DNA of 64,000 nt, from the NCBI RefSeq assembly GCF_000023585.1, contig NC_012914.1, forward strand, positions 4,556,001 through 4,620,000. Direction: 5' to 3'. The stretch is from Paenibacillus sp. JDR-2 (GTDB lineage: Bacteria > Bacillota > Bacilli > Paenibacillales > Paenibacillaceae). The translations under genes and the position numbers were made by a program. Shown here piece after piece: positions 17,533-25,700 of the stretch; the first letter of the stretch is position 1, and every line of letters begins with the position of its first letter. Under the pieces are notes generated by a model, which was not told the origin of the DNA, ran no database searches, and saw only the letters and a program-made list of their open reading frames with translations.

Positions 17533-18546
17533 CTACTCCTTTCCGCCGCTGATCGCAACGGCATGTGCAATACAAGGAATACTCTCCCCTTGTTGGAAGG
17601 AAAGCGGGGATAACAAGGCGCCCGTCGCAACTACAAGTACGCGCTTCAAGTCTCCATTGGCGATTTTTTTGAGGATATGGCCATAGGTTACAACGGCCGA
17701 GCAGCCGCAGCCGCTTCCTCCCGCCTGTACCTTTTGCTTCTCCACGTCAAAAACCATCAATCCGCAATCTTTGAATGTCGTCTCATCCATGGGAACCCCG
17801 TCACGGATGAGCAGCTCCTTGGCAAGCGGATGACCGACGCTAGCGAGATCTCCGGTTACAATCAGGTCGTAGTCCTTGGGCGTGCGGCCCGTATCGTTAA
17901 AATGCGCCTGTATCGTATCCACGGCCGCAGGCGCCATAGCCGCTCCCATATTAAACGGATCCTTGACTCCGAGGTCAATAACCTTGCCGATCGTTGCATA
18001 TTCAACGACCGGTCCTTCGCCTGAAGCGGCAACAACTACGGCGCCGGCACCGGTTACGGTATACTGCGCGGTAGGCGGCTTCTGCGCACCGTATTCCGTC
18101 GGGTAACGGAACTGCTTCTCCGCCGTGCAGTTGTGGCTGCATGTACCGGCCAGCACGTATTGCCCGGCACCCGAGTCTACCATTAAGGAAGCAATCGCAA
18201 GCGACTCCATCGAGGTCGAACAAGCGCCAAACACGCCGAGATTGGGCACGCCTAGCGTTCTTGCCGCAAAGCTATTGCTAATAATTTGATTCATCAGGTC
18301 GCCGCCGACATAGAACTGCAGCTGATCCTTAGCGATCTTGGCATTGTTCAGCGCAAATTCCGATGCCTGCTCCAGCAAGAGCCGCTCTGCTTTCTCCCAG
18401 CTTTTCTGCTGCAGGTCCAGCTCCGGATGCACGAGGTCAAAATCCCCAGCCAACGGCCCGTCGCCTTCGTCGGGACCGACAACGGTAGCCGCCCCGATAA
18501 TAACCGGGCGGTTCTCAAATTTCCATGTTTGTTTACCCTGCAGCAT
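17533..18546 (-). CDS. spoVAD: Stage V sporulation protein AD, downstream copy
   Basis: SpoVAD has a thiolase-like fold and binds dipicolinic acid at the forespore inner membrane. The 337-residue product has the family segments GVFGACSTSMESLAIA, ACSHNCTAEKQFRYPTEYG-type sequence, and AGGSGCGCSAVVTYGH. I chose ATG at 18546 (N-terminus MLQGKQTWKFENRPVI), matching the other copy. The longer frame to 18570 would overlap spoVAC. It closely resembles the product of 19534-20553 but is clearly diverged, so the duplication is not recent. Confidence 0.93.
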   Translation of the reverse strand: MLQGKQTWKFENRPVIIGAATVVGPDEGDGPLAGDFDLVHPELDLQQKSWEKAERLLLEQASEFALNNAKIAKDQLQFYVGGDLMNQIISNSFAARTLGVPNLGVFGACSTSMESLAIASLMVDSGAGQYVLAGTCSHNCTAEKQFRYPTEYGAQKPPTAQYTVTGAGAVVVAASGEGPVVEYATIGKVIDLGVKDPFNMGAAMAPAAVDTIQAHFNDTGRTPKDYDLIVTGDLASVGHPLAKELLIRDGVPMDETTFKDCGLMVFDVEKQKVQAGGSGCGCSAVVTYGHILKKIANGDLKRVLVVATGALLSPLSFQQGESIPCIAHAVAISGGKE

Positions 18547-18547
18547 C

Positions 18548-19042
18548 TTAATGAGCACCACCCGTACCAAAGATCAAATGGGCGATGCCGACAAAAAACG
18601 CCGCAACGGTACCATACACGATAACGGAGCCGGCCAGCTTGAACATATTTCCTCCTACGCCTAGCACCAGCCCTTCGCTGCGGTGCTCAAGAGCGGCGGA
18701 ACACATGGAGTTGGCAAACCCGGTTACCGGTACGGCAGAACCTGCTCCGGCAAACTGGGCGATTTTGTCGTAAACCCCGATGCTCGTCAGAATGACAGAA
18801 ATAATAATCAGCACGGCAACGGTTGGATTGCTGGCATCCTCAGGCTTCATATGAGCCAGATGAATAAAGAGCTGCTGAATGGCCTGCCCCAGTACACAGA
18901 TGGCACCGCCTATAATAAACGCACGAATACAATTGCCGAAAATGGAACGCGAAGGCTCACGAGTCTTCGCAAAGGCTTGGTATTCCTTTGGCGACATGGA
19001 CATTTTGCGGTACTTTCCGCCTCCGGCGCTTTTTACTGCCAT
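18548..19042 (-). CDS. spoVAC: Stage V sporulation protein AC, downstream copy
   Basis: SpoVAC is a mechanosensitive membrane protein of the SpoVA complex that is thought to open during dipicolinic acid release. The 164-residue product has a basic N-terminus, then segments GGAICVLGQAIQQLF, IGVYDKIAQFAGAGSAVPVTGFANSM and EGLVLGVGGNMFKLAG. ATG at 19042 lies nine bases after AAGGAG. The longer frame to 19069 lacks a ribosome-binding site. It starts a separate three-gene transcript after a terminator. Confidence 0.92.
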   Translation of the reverse strand: MAVKSAGGGKYRKMSMSPKEYQAFAKTREPSRSIFGNCIRAFIIGGAICVLGQAIQQLFIHLAHMKPEDASNPTVAVLIIISVILTSIGVYDKIAQFAGAGSAVPVTGFANSMCSAALEHRSEGLVLGVGGNMFKLAGSVIVYGTVAAFFVGIAHLIFGTGGAH

Positions 19043-19144
19043 AACGTTACACTCCTTTTTTATGTACACATGGTAAGTACATTATTTGTCAACGGAAGAA
19101 AGGATATGTATCGAACGGCGAAATGTCCCAGCGGCAATAAAAAA

Positions 19145-19168
19145 ACCTCCGCAGCAAATTGCGAAGGT
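19145..19168 (-). terminator. Terminator separating the two spoVA sets
   Basis: On the minus strand the arms ACCTTCGCA and TGCGGAGGT (nine pairs with one G-U) enclose a 6-base loop followed by seven T residues. It lies 19 bp past the upstream spoVAE copy, so the downstream spoVAC-D-E set needs its own promoter. Confidence 0.85.
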
Positions 19169-19186
19169 CCATATTGCTAAGTATGT

Positions 19187-19537
19187 TTAACCTTTTGGCT
19201 TTACGAACAAGGCGGCGATGAAGGAGAAAATAATCGCGGCGGACACGCCGGCGCTGGTCACCTTGAAAATGCCCGTAATAATGCCGATCCAGCCGGTCTT
19301 CTTCATTTCTTCCAGCGCACCGTGCACTAACGCGTTGCCGAAGCTGGTAATCGGAATGGATGCGCCCGCGCCGGCGAATTTAATCAACGGGTCATAAATG
19401 CCGACACCGTCTCCGATCGCGCCAAGCACGACAAGCAATGTCATCGTGTGGGCAGGCGTCAGCTTAAAGACGTCAAAACAAATTTGGCCAATGACGCAAA
19501 TCGCTCCGCCCACCAGAAAAGCCCATAAGAAAATCAT
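19187..19537 (-). CDS. spoVAE: Stage V sporulation protein AE (SpoVAEb type), upstream copy
   Basis: A 116-residue membrane subunit of the SpoVA dipicolinic acid channel and paralogue of the product of 17176-17526, with the same length and nearly the same membrane pattern. Conserved pieces are GGAICVIGQICFDVFK, KFAGAGASIPITSFGNALVHG and TGIFKVTSAGVSAAIIFSF. The ATG overlaps the spoVAD stop in an ATGA arrangement. It ends the transcript that begins with the 2Duf-like gene. Confidence 0.92.
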   Translation of the reverse strand: MIFLWAFLVGGAICVIGQICFDVFKLTPAHTMTLLVVLGAIGDGVGIYDPLIKFAGAGASIPITSFGNALVHGALEEMKKTGWIGIITGIFKVTSAGVSAAIIFSFIAALFVKPKG

Positions 19538-20553
19538 GGCTGCCTCACCTCATTCTCAATGGAAACCGCATGCGCGATACAAGGGATCGTCTCGCCCTGT
19601 TGGAAGGAGATTGGCGATAAAAGCGCCCCCGTCGCAACAACAAGAATGCGATTAAGCTCCTTCTCGCGCATCCGCCTTAGCAAATGGCCGTAAGTAACGG
19701 TCGCCGAACAGCCCGCACCGCTGGCGCCTGCCTGCACCTGCTGCTTCTCATAGTTATACATCATCATGCCGCAGTCCTTGTAGACGGTCTGATGAATAGG
19801 GAAATTATGTTTTTCGAATAATTCATTCGCAATCGCATAACCAACTTTGGATAGATCGCCCGTCACAATCAGATCATAATAACCGGGCTCAATACGAAAA
19901 TCACGAAAATGGGCTTGTATCGTATCGACCGCTGCCGGCGCCATTGCCGCTCCCATATTAAATGGATCGCTAATGCCCATATCCACGACGCGTCCCATCG
20001 TAGCCGAGGTAACATAAGGGCCATCGCCCTGCTGCGTCAAAACGCTAACTCCCGCTCCCGTTACGGAATATTGAGCGGTTGGCGGCTTCTGGGAACCGTA
20101 TTCGGTCGGATAACGGAACTGCTTCTCTGCTGTAGCGTTATGGCTGCAGGCACTCGACATCACGTATTGGGCTGAGCGCGAATTGACCAAATTAGCCGCG
20201 ATAGCGAGACTTTCCATGGAGGTCGAGCAGGCGCCAAAAACGCCGATATACGGAATTTGCAGCGTTCTTGCCGCAAAGGTGGAGCTGATGATCTGGTTCA
20301 TCAGGTCGCCGCCCACCAGAAAATTGATGGATTCCTTCGTTATCTGAGCCTTCTCGATAGCCAGATTGGCCGCTTCCTCCAATAAGGTCCGTTCGGCTTT
20401 TTCCCAGCTGTCCTGCCCAAGCCGGAGGTCTCCATGGACAATATCAAAGTCGTGCGCCAGAGGGCCTTGTCCCTCGAACGGACCAACAATAGCAGCCGTC
20501 CCTGCAATAACGGGATGATTCTCAAAGAGCCAGCTTTGATGGCCTTTTAACAT
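19534..20553 (-). CDS. spoVAD: Stage V sporulation protein AD, upstream copy
   Basis: A 339-residue thiolase-fold SpoVAD, expected to bind dipicolinic acid at the spore inner membrane. It carries GVFGACSTSMESLAIAANLV, EKQFRYPTEYGSQKPPTAQY and ASGAGCSATVTYGHLL. The start ATG at 20553 lies two bases after spoVAC. Unlike the other copy, the segment before its last Cys-rich loop is QQVQAGASGAG. Two intact SpoVAD copies in tandem suggest a second functional channel, not a decaying duplicate. Confidence 0.93.
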   Translation of the reverse strand: MLKGHQSWLFENHPVIAGTAAIVGPFEGQGPLAHDFDIVHGDLRLGQDSWEKAERTLLEEAANLAIEKAQITKESINFLVGGDLMNQIISSTFAARTLQIPYIGVFGACSTSMESLAIAANLVNSRSAQYVMSSACSHNATAEKQFRYPTEYGSQKPPTAQYSVTGAGVSVLTQQGDGPYVTSATMGRVVDMGISDPFNMGAAMAPAAVDTIQAHFRDFRIEPGYYDLIVTGDLSKVGYAIANELFEKHNFPIHQTVYKDCGMMMYNYEKQQVQAGASGAGCSATVTYGHLLRRMREKELNRILVVATGALLSPISFQQGETIPCIAHAVSIENEVRQP

Positions 20554-20555
20554 AA

Positions 20556-21044
20556 TTAATGTCCTCCTCCAACGGCATGAGGATTAAAGATCAGATGAAC
20601 AATGCCTACAACAAAAGCCGCAACTACGCCAAATACGATAACCGGACCGGAAATTTTGAACATTTTCCCGCCTACGCCAAGCACAAGTCCTTCACTCCGG
20701 TGCTCGATAGCCGCCGAAGACATCGTATTGGCAAACCCGGTAACCGGAACGGCAGAACCGGCTCCTGCCCATTGCGCGATTTTATCGTAGATCCCTAGGC
20801 TTGTTAAAACCACAGACAGGAAGATCATAATCGCTACCGTAGGATTGCTGGCTTTTTTCTCGTCAAAGCCGGCCCAATGAACAAACATCTCCTGAATGGA
20901 TTGGCCGATAATGCAGATCAACCCGCCCACCAGAAAAGCTTTAAGACAGTTAATGAAGATAGGCCGTTTGGGCTCATGTTTTTTAGCTAGCTCCTGATAC
21001 TCCTGCTGTACCGGGGTAAATTTCTTTTTATTGCTCGACATCAT
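20556..21044 (-). CDS. spoVAC: Stage V sporulation protein AC, upstream copy
   Basis: A 162-residue SpoVAC paralogue with the basic N-terminus MMSSNKKKFTPVQQEYQEL and the conserved membrane segments GLICIIGQSIQEMF, YDKIAQWAGAGSAVPVTG and EGLVLGVGGKMFKISG. Two adjacent ATG codons (21044 and 21041) lie five and eight bases after GGGAGG, and either may be used. It lies 22 bp after the 2Duf-like gene, implying co-transcription. Confidence 0.92.
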   Translation of the reverse strand: MMSSNKKKFTPVQQEYQELAKKHEPKRPIFINCLKAFLVGGLICIIGQSIQEMFVHWAGFDEKKASNPTVAIMIFLSVVLTSLGIYDKIAQWAGAGSAVPVTGFANTMSSAAIEHRSEGLVLGVGGKMFKISGPVIVFGVVAAFVVGIVHLIFNPHAVGGGH

Positions 21045-21066
21045 CCTTACCTCCCGACGCTTGAAG

Positions 21067-21927
21067 TTAATGATGCAGCAGCGGCTTCATTTCCGTAATG
21101 ACCTGCCGCATTTCTTGCGCGCACCGTTCGTACATATGCTTTGCATCCGTGTTTTTCGTTGAAAGTCCAAACAGTTCTAAATCCGCTTCTATCTTCTTCA
21201 TCAAGGCATACAGCTCTGCCTTCAGCTGCGGCTGGGGGACTTTAATATGATCATCGTAAAGATCTACATAGAGCTGACGGTAAGCATCAACCTGGCCAAT
21301 AAAAACATTGTCCAGCCCAACCCCGATCTTCTCGAGCTCGGTAGCAAGCCACCTGCGGTTAAGGCCAACCGTGGACAGCGGCTCATCCATAATTTTGCCG
21401 TCCATGATAACCGTCTGAGGCTCATGTTCCGGTGCCACCTTGATGCCCAGATGCGCAGGAGTAAGCGGCTGGTTCTCCCTCGTCAGCAGAACGCTGATAT
21501 CCCCGCTTGGCTCCATAATCGCGAACTCAACATCGGCTACGCGGAATACATCCTTCTTGCGAAGCTGTTCCAGCAGCTCGTCGGAGGTCAGCCGTTCCTT
21601 CTTCAGGTTGTCCTCCAGCACTTTGCCGCCCTTGATCAGAACGGTTGCTTTACTGTCGATAAGGTCACGGCCTTTCTTGCTCTTCAGCTGCAAAAATTCG
21701 ATCCCGACGGAGACAGCAACCCATACGCCAAGCGAGATCAGGCCCAAGAACCAAGTTGCCTCCAAATCAAGAGATACGTATGCAGCCAGGTTACCGATCG
21801 AAATACCGGTAATGTATTCAAAGAAAGAAAGCTGGGATATTTGCCGTTTACCTACCAGTTTAGTAAGCAGGAAAAGGACAAATATCGACAGTAAGGTGCG
21901 TAGAGTAACCTCTAACCAGTCCTGCAC
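21067..21927 (-). CDS. DUF421 membrane protein with fused DUF1657-like C-terminus (2Duf-like)
   Basis: A 286-residue protein with three N-terminal membrane segments (about residues 7-85), a DUF421 cytoplasmic domain (about 90-215) and a helical tail (about 235-286). The tail aligns with the free DUF1657 protein encoded at 22115: both contain a FGLSTKN/FALSTEN motif followed by AK-M-E-(C/A)AQ. This DUF421+DUF1657 layout is that of '2Duf', a spore inner-membrane protein encoded with spoVA2mob genes that raises wet-heat resistance in Bacillus. I chose GTG at 21927, nine bases after AGGGGG. The frame to 22002 lacks such a site. It heads the transcript 2Duf-spoVAC-spoVAD-spoVAE. Confidence 0.88.
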   Translation of the reverse strand: MQDWLEVTLRTLLSIFVLFLLTKLVGKRQISQLSFFEYITGISIGNLAAYVSLDLEATWFLGLISLGVWVAVSVGIEFLQLKSKKGRDLIDSKATVLIKGGKVLEDNLKKERLTSDELLEQLRKKDVFRVADVEFAIMEPSGDISVLLTRENQPLTPAHLGIKVAPEHEPQTVIMDGKIMDEPLSTVGLNRRWLATELEKIGVGLDNVFIGQVDAYRQLYVDLYDDHIKVPQPQLKAELYALMKKIEADLELFGLSTKNTDAKHMYERCAQEMRQVITEMKPLLHH

Positions 21928-22049
21928 AATTCTTTTCCCCCTGTCGCTTGTTTCTACGTTTAGATTATTTGTCAAAAGACAGATCGCAACACGAATAACC
22001 ATTTTCCACAGCAGGAAAAAGGTTCAGGTCAAACTTCTATTAATTCCCA

Positions 22050-22080
22050 TGAATGTCAGAAGAGAAAGGCTGACATATTA
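22050..22080 (+). promoter_or_regulatory. Sigma-G (forespore)-type promoter of the DUF1657 gene
   Basis: TGAATG (22050-22055) and CATATTA (22074-22080) are separated by 18 bp, close to the forespore sigma-G consensus. The DUF1657 start lies 35 bp downstream. The gene's spore-related neighbours agree with forespore expression. Confidence 0.6.
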
Positions 22081-22114
22081 GTTTTGTTGTCAAGTTCTTA
22101 AGGAGGTGTTGGAT

Positions 22115-22321
22115 ATGACCGTAGCATCCGATGTAAAAACATGCGTTGCCTCTTTAAAGAGCGCGCAGGCAAGCCTGGAACAGTTTGCTTTGTCGACCGA
22201 AAACAAATCGGCTAAGCAAATGTTCGAGCAGGCAGCGCAACAGACGCAAACAATCGTCGATCAAGTGGCCAGCCGTGTAAAAGAGCTGGAAAACGAGGAG
22301 CCGCAATACTTAGGTTTCTAA
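22115..22321 (+). CDS. DUF1657 domain protein
   Basis: A 68-residue soluble helical protein made of a single DUF1657 domain. Genes of this family occur beside spoVA and DUF421 genes in Bacillales spore operons, but their role is not established. The core ASLEQFALSTENKSAKQMF is closely similar to the tail of the neighbouring 2Duf-like protein. The ATG at 22115 lies eight bases after AGGAGG. The GTG at 22106 overlaps that site. It is divergent from the 2Duf-spoVA operon and has its own sigma-G-like promoter. Confidence 0.85.
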   Translation: MTVASDVKTCVASLKSAQASLEQFALSTENKSAKQMFEQAAQQTQTIVDQVASRVKELENEEPQYLGF

Positions 22322-22501
22322 TGGACTACGCATTCAAATGTTCTTACGATCGCCATTGTTCCAGGATTCCTTTGAATAAACTCTATAAGGTTGGAATTCT
22401 CTCACAAAAGCGAACGCTAAAAGCTTTCTGTAAGAAAGCTGCATCGGAAGCATAATCTCGCTTCTACAGAATCATTTGAATGCTCCGTCCTGAGCAGTAA
22501 G

Positions 22502-22537
22502 AAAATGGCCGTGCGAATACAGTCGCACGGCCATTTT
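22502..22537. terminator. Bidirectional terminator after the DUF1657 gene and the YjcZ-like gene
   Basis: Perfect 15-base arms AAAATGGCCGTGCGA and TCGCACGGCCATTTT flank a 6-base loop, with a T run in the plus direction. It lies directly after the stop of the small YjcZ-like gene on the minus strand. Confidence 0.9.
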
Positions 22538-22538
22538 T

Positions 22539-22640
22539 TTAGAAGCAGAAGAACAATAAGATCACAAGAAGCACGTAAAGGACAAGAACAAAGGTCGTAA
22601 TCGACGGCCGACGGCCGCTTGATGCTGCAACGTTTTTCAT
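22539..22640 (-). CDS. Tiny YjcZ-like sporulation membrane peptide
   Basis: A 33-codon frame encodes a short basic N-terminus (MKNVAASSGRRPS) followed by a single hydrophobic segment running FVLVLYVLLVILLFF to the end. This layout, and the LVLYVLLVI core in particular, resembles the YjcZ family of tiny Bacillales sporulation proteins, whose function is unknown. GGGGGA precedes the ATG by about six bases, and an in-frame ATG two codons upstream is possible. A sigma-E/K-like promoter lies upstream and a terminator directly downstream, which makes it a credible independent gene despite its size. Confidence 0.65.
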   Translation of the reverse strand: MKNVAASSGRRPSITTFVLVLYVLLVILLFFCF

Positions 22641-22668
22641 TGGCATTCCCCCAGTAGGCTTCTGCCAT

Positions 22669-22696
22669 TATCGTATGCAGCTTGGGCGCCAGCGGT
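22669..22696 (-). promoter_or_regulatory. Mother-cell (sigma-K/E)-type promoter of the YjcZ-like gene
   Basis: On the minus strand ACC (22694-22696) is followed after 16 bp by CATACGATA (22669-22677), matching the sigma-K pattern AC-16-CATANNNTA. The YjcZ-like ATG is about 29 bp downstream. Confidence 0.5.
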
Positions 22697-22704
22697 TCAT
22701 CCCC

Positions 22705-24549
22705 TTATAAGCTAATGATGATTTCTTTGCCGGAAGGACTAACTGCTCGGATCTGATTGTCCTCTATGGACAACTGGATAGACTGACGCCATTGCTCGGG
22801 CTGAATTTCTTCCAGAGCGCCAGGCTCCCCATAGACCGCAGCGATTAGAATATGCGAACCCGGCTGAAGTTTTGCCTGGAGCGTAGGAATTGCCGTCCTC
22901 TGATGCATCAGGTTGGTATTGGACTGGACTTGAATAAGCTCGGCCCGCTCAAAGCCCCGAATGCCCGATACGCCGCTGCTTCCAAAGCCGGTACGGCCGA
23001 TTACGCTGCAGGTTTGCTTGCTGACGGCAAGCTTTGCGTCTAGCGGAAGAGCAAAACCGCCTTCGGCCGCATCCAGCTCTCTTGCCGTCTCGACCCGGTG
23101 AATCCTTAAGTGCCAAGGCAGTCCGGCGATCAGATAAGTCATCACCGTTACATCCCGCCATGGCTTCCAGACAGACGCAAGGATGTCGCCATCGATGTTG
23201 GTCTCTTCATTTTTCCGGCGGACGCGATACAAGTTATCTCCTTCGCTTAAGGCAAGCATGGAGTCATAAGCTCCTTGGGACAATCCCCATTCCGCACGCG
23301 GCACGCTAAAGCCGAAGGAAGCGGAGTATGCAAACTTCTCATATTTCGCCGAGGTATGAGTATGCTCATTGGTGCCGAGATGACCCGCGTTAAAGGCTGC
23401 AACATGATCGCGTTCGCTGTGCCTGCAAACAACAAGATGAGGAGCCTGCTGCACCGAGATGGCCGGCAGCCCCGGCAGAGGAAGCTCCTCTGCCCGCCAG
23501 AACGGATGATCGTCCGGCAAGGCCAAAGGCAGGAAAGCCTTAAATGCCCAATAAACGGAGCCAGGAGCATTATAATTTTCGGCCATAATCAGATTGGGAT
23601 AGCTGTATCCAACCGATAATACGCCGTCAGACGAGAAAATCGGCTGGCTTAACCACCATCGCAGATGGCGCAAATACAATCCCTTGACGACACCAAGTTC
23701 AAACGGCTGCACACCGGCAAAAGCATACGCTCCCCACAATGCCCCCTGCGCGAAACGGTAGGTCAAGCTGCGTCCGTACGGAATGGCTCGTCCATCCTCG
23801 GCGAACCAGTTCACGAACTGCCCGGCGAATAGGATTCCTCGTTCCTCAAAGCGTGCTGCACGATCGGGATCCTCTTCCTTCATTAGTGCCGCATAAAGAA
23901 GTCCGCAGTAATGAAAAGCCAAAGGCACGTAATAGTCGCTATGTCCGTTAACTCCGTCTTCGTACCAGCCATCCTCCAGATAAAACTGCTCCAGCCGGTT
24001 CAGGTTCGTCTCAAGCTGCTCCTTCGCGTAAGGCAGACCAAGCTTATAGAAGCCTACGTTAACAAGGACATGGAAGAACAGCCAGTTGCAATCATGAGCC
24101 CGGCGGCTGTTAATCTGATTCAGCCAGTTGTAGAAATGCTGCTTCGCTTCATCGCTAAGCGGCTCCCACAAGCGGTGCGGAGCAATAGCTAAAGCTAGGC
24201 CTAGCGAAGCCATCTCCACCAATCGCTGATCATAATCGGCGACTTCTCCCCAAAACTCCCCATGCGCGGGATTTGTGCCGTTTGTTATTCCTTTCAGCAC
24301 AAGCTGCAGCAGCTCTTCGTCAACCTTGGCGCAGCCTGCCGCAAGCGGCGCCAGCCCCCAGACAATACGGGAGAAGCCTTCCATCCCTGCAATGTCAGGC
24401 GGCTGGCCCGCACCGGATCCGTTCAGATCCAGACGTGCTCCTCCGGTTGAGTAATACGGCAGAAGCGGCTTGGTCAGTTGGCTGAACGCCAGCTCCAGGT
24501 CCGCTTTTCCGCGCAGCGGGTTCGAAGCTATTGGCGCGATTACTCCCAT
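22705..24549 (-). CDS. DUF2264 domain protein
   Basis: A 614-residue protein without a signal peptide, matching DUF2264 over most of its length, for example PPDIAGMEGFSRIVWGLAPL near residue 50, YEDGVNGHSDYYVPLAFHY near 195 and a beta-rich C-terminus. The fold appears to be an (alpha/alpha) barrel plus beta-sandwich. The family is often found with polysaccharide lyases, but its reaction is not established. It overlaps the GH88 gene by 10 bp and is the last gene of glycan locus A. It is probably a cytoplasmic enzyme acting on the same uronic-acid oligosaccharides. Confidence 0.85.
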   Translation of the reverse strand: MGVIAPIASNPLRGKADLELAFSQLTKPLLPYYSTGGARLDLNGSGAGQPPDIAGMEGFSRIVWGLAPLAAGCAKVDEELLQLVLKGITNGTNPAHGEFWGEVADYDQRLVEMASLGLALAIAPHRLWEPLSDEAKQHFYNWLNQINSRRAHDCNWLFFHVLVNVGFYKLGLPYAKEQLETNLNRLEQFYLEDGWYEDGVNGHSDYYVPLAFHYCGLLYAALMKEEDPDRAARFEERGILFAGQFVNWFAEDGRAIPYGRSLTYRFAQGALWGAYAFAGVQPFELGVVKGLYLRHLRWWLSQPIFSSDGVLSVGYSYPNLIMAENYNAPGSVYWAFKAFLPLALPDDHPFWRAEELPLPGLPAISVQQAPHLVVCRHSERDHVAAFNAGHLGTNEHTHTSAKYEKFAYSASFGFSVPRAEWGLSQGAYDSMLALSEGDNLYRVRRKNEETNIDGDILASVWKPWRDVTVMTYLIAGLPWHLRIHRVETARELDAAEGGFALPLDAKLAVSKQTCSVIGRTGFGSSGVSGIRGFERAELIQVQSNTNLMHQRTAIPTLQAKLQPGSHILIAAVYGEPGALEEIQPEQWRQSIQLSIEDNQIRAVSPSGKEIIISL

Positions 24550-25700
24550 GGAATCGCGACGCCTCCTTTAAGACGCGCGAGACCCTCCACAAAGAAATAA
24601 TCGCCGTAGATCAGCGGCACATCCATATTTTTGCGTTCCGGATAATGGCTGGTTCCATGCAGGATAAGTCCTTCTTCCTCTTCCTCGCCAAACGAACCGT
24701 AGTTCTCGTACAGGGACTTCAAAATCCGCTCTCCGGCGCCGCGATAGCCGGATGCCTCCGCCGAAGGCACAAGCTCAGCCAGCAGCAGCAGACCGCATGC
24801 CGCGCAGGCCCCCGCCGAAGAATCGCGCAGCCACTTCGTCTCCTCCGGCGCACGGAAATCCCATACCGGCACGCTGTCCGCAGGCAGCTGCGACAGGAAG
24901 AAATGCGATACCTGCTTGGCTGCATCCAGAAGGTCCTTGCGGCCTGTATGCTTCGCGGCCAAAGTTAGTCCATAGACCGCCCAAGCTGTGCCGCGGGACC
25001 AAGCGGACTCCGGTCCATAACCTTGGCCGCCGATAAATTCGGCAACCTCGCCAGTCTGGGAATCAAAGCGGACAATGTGGCGGACCGAGCCATCGGTACG
25101 GATAAAGTGGTTCAATACGGTACCCATGTGGGCTTCCGCAACATGGCTGTATCTTGGGTCGCCGGTCTCCCGGGTTGCCCATTGCAAGAGAGGTACGTTC
25201 ATCGCGCAGTCAATAATCGCCCAGCCGCTGTTGTCCTCTCCTTCACTCCAAGGGTTCCAGGCCCGGATGAAATTGCCCTTCAGATTAAATCGGCCCATCA
25301 AATAATTGGCTGCCTTCAGTGCTCTTCGTCGGGACTCTTCTCCGCCATTCAGCTTGAAATTGATGACGCTGGTCAGAATCCACATAAAGCCGATATCATG
25401 GTCAAGCCGGTCATACCCGTCCAGCACCTCGTCCAGCTTCAGCTCGCATTCTTCCGCAATCCGGCGAAAAGGTAGGTCGGCATTCGCTTCACCTTCATGC
25501 AATAACCACAATAGTCCCGGCCAGAAGCCTGCCGTCCACCAGTGCGGGGCTTCAAGCACATATTTGCCGCCTTGGCTCGCATGCGGGAATTCCGCACCGA
25601 TACGGACGCTTGTCCGCAGGACCTTTTGCACCGTTTGTTCCCAAGCTTCATTTACCCATGATGCGATTTCGAGCTGGCTAGCAGCGGTTGTATTTGTCAT
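24540..25700 (-). CDS. GH88 unsaturated glucuronyl hydrolase
   Basis: GH88 enzymes remove the 4,5-unsaturated uronic acid that polysaccharide lyases leave at the non-reducing end of oligosaccharides. The 386-residue product has family motifs WWTAGFWPGLLWLLHE (about 54-69), DHDIGFMW with Asp102, GNFIRAW, GWAIIDCAMNVPLLQWA with Asp164, WSRGTAWAVYG, and RDSSAGACAACGL. The two aspartates are spaced like the catalytic pair of characterised unsaturated glucuronyl hydrolases. There is no signal peptide, so it acts in the cytoplasm. It overlaps DUF2264 and adjoins the lyase gene. Confidence 0.92.
   Translation of the reverse strand: MTNTTAASQLEIASWVNEAWEQTVQKVLRTSVRIGAEFPHASQGGKYVLEAPHWWTAGFWPGLLWLLHEGEANADLPFRRIAEECELKLDEVLDGYDRLDHDIGFMWILTSVINFKLNGGEESRRRALKAANYLMGRFNLKGNFIRAWNPWSEGEDNSGWAIIDCAMNVPLLQWATRETGDPRYSHVAEAHMGTVLNHFIRTDGSVRHIVRFDSQTGEVAEFIGGQGYGPESAWSRGTAWAVYGLTLAAKHTGRKDLLDAAKQVSHFFLSQLPADSVPVWDFRAPEETKWLRDSSAGACAACGLLLLAELVPSAEASGYRGAGERILKSLYENYGSFGEEEEEGLILHGTSHYPERKNMDVPLIYGDYFFVEGLARLKGGVAIPWE

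Noticed and set aside
17176..21044. spoVA duplication as an assembly artefact
   Set aside because: The two sets differ at many positions in all three proteins and have different flanking sequence, so they are genuine diverged paralogues.
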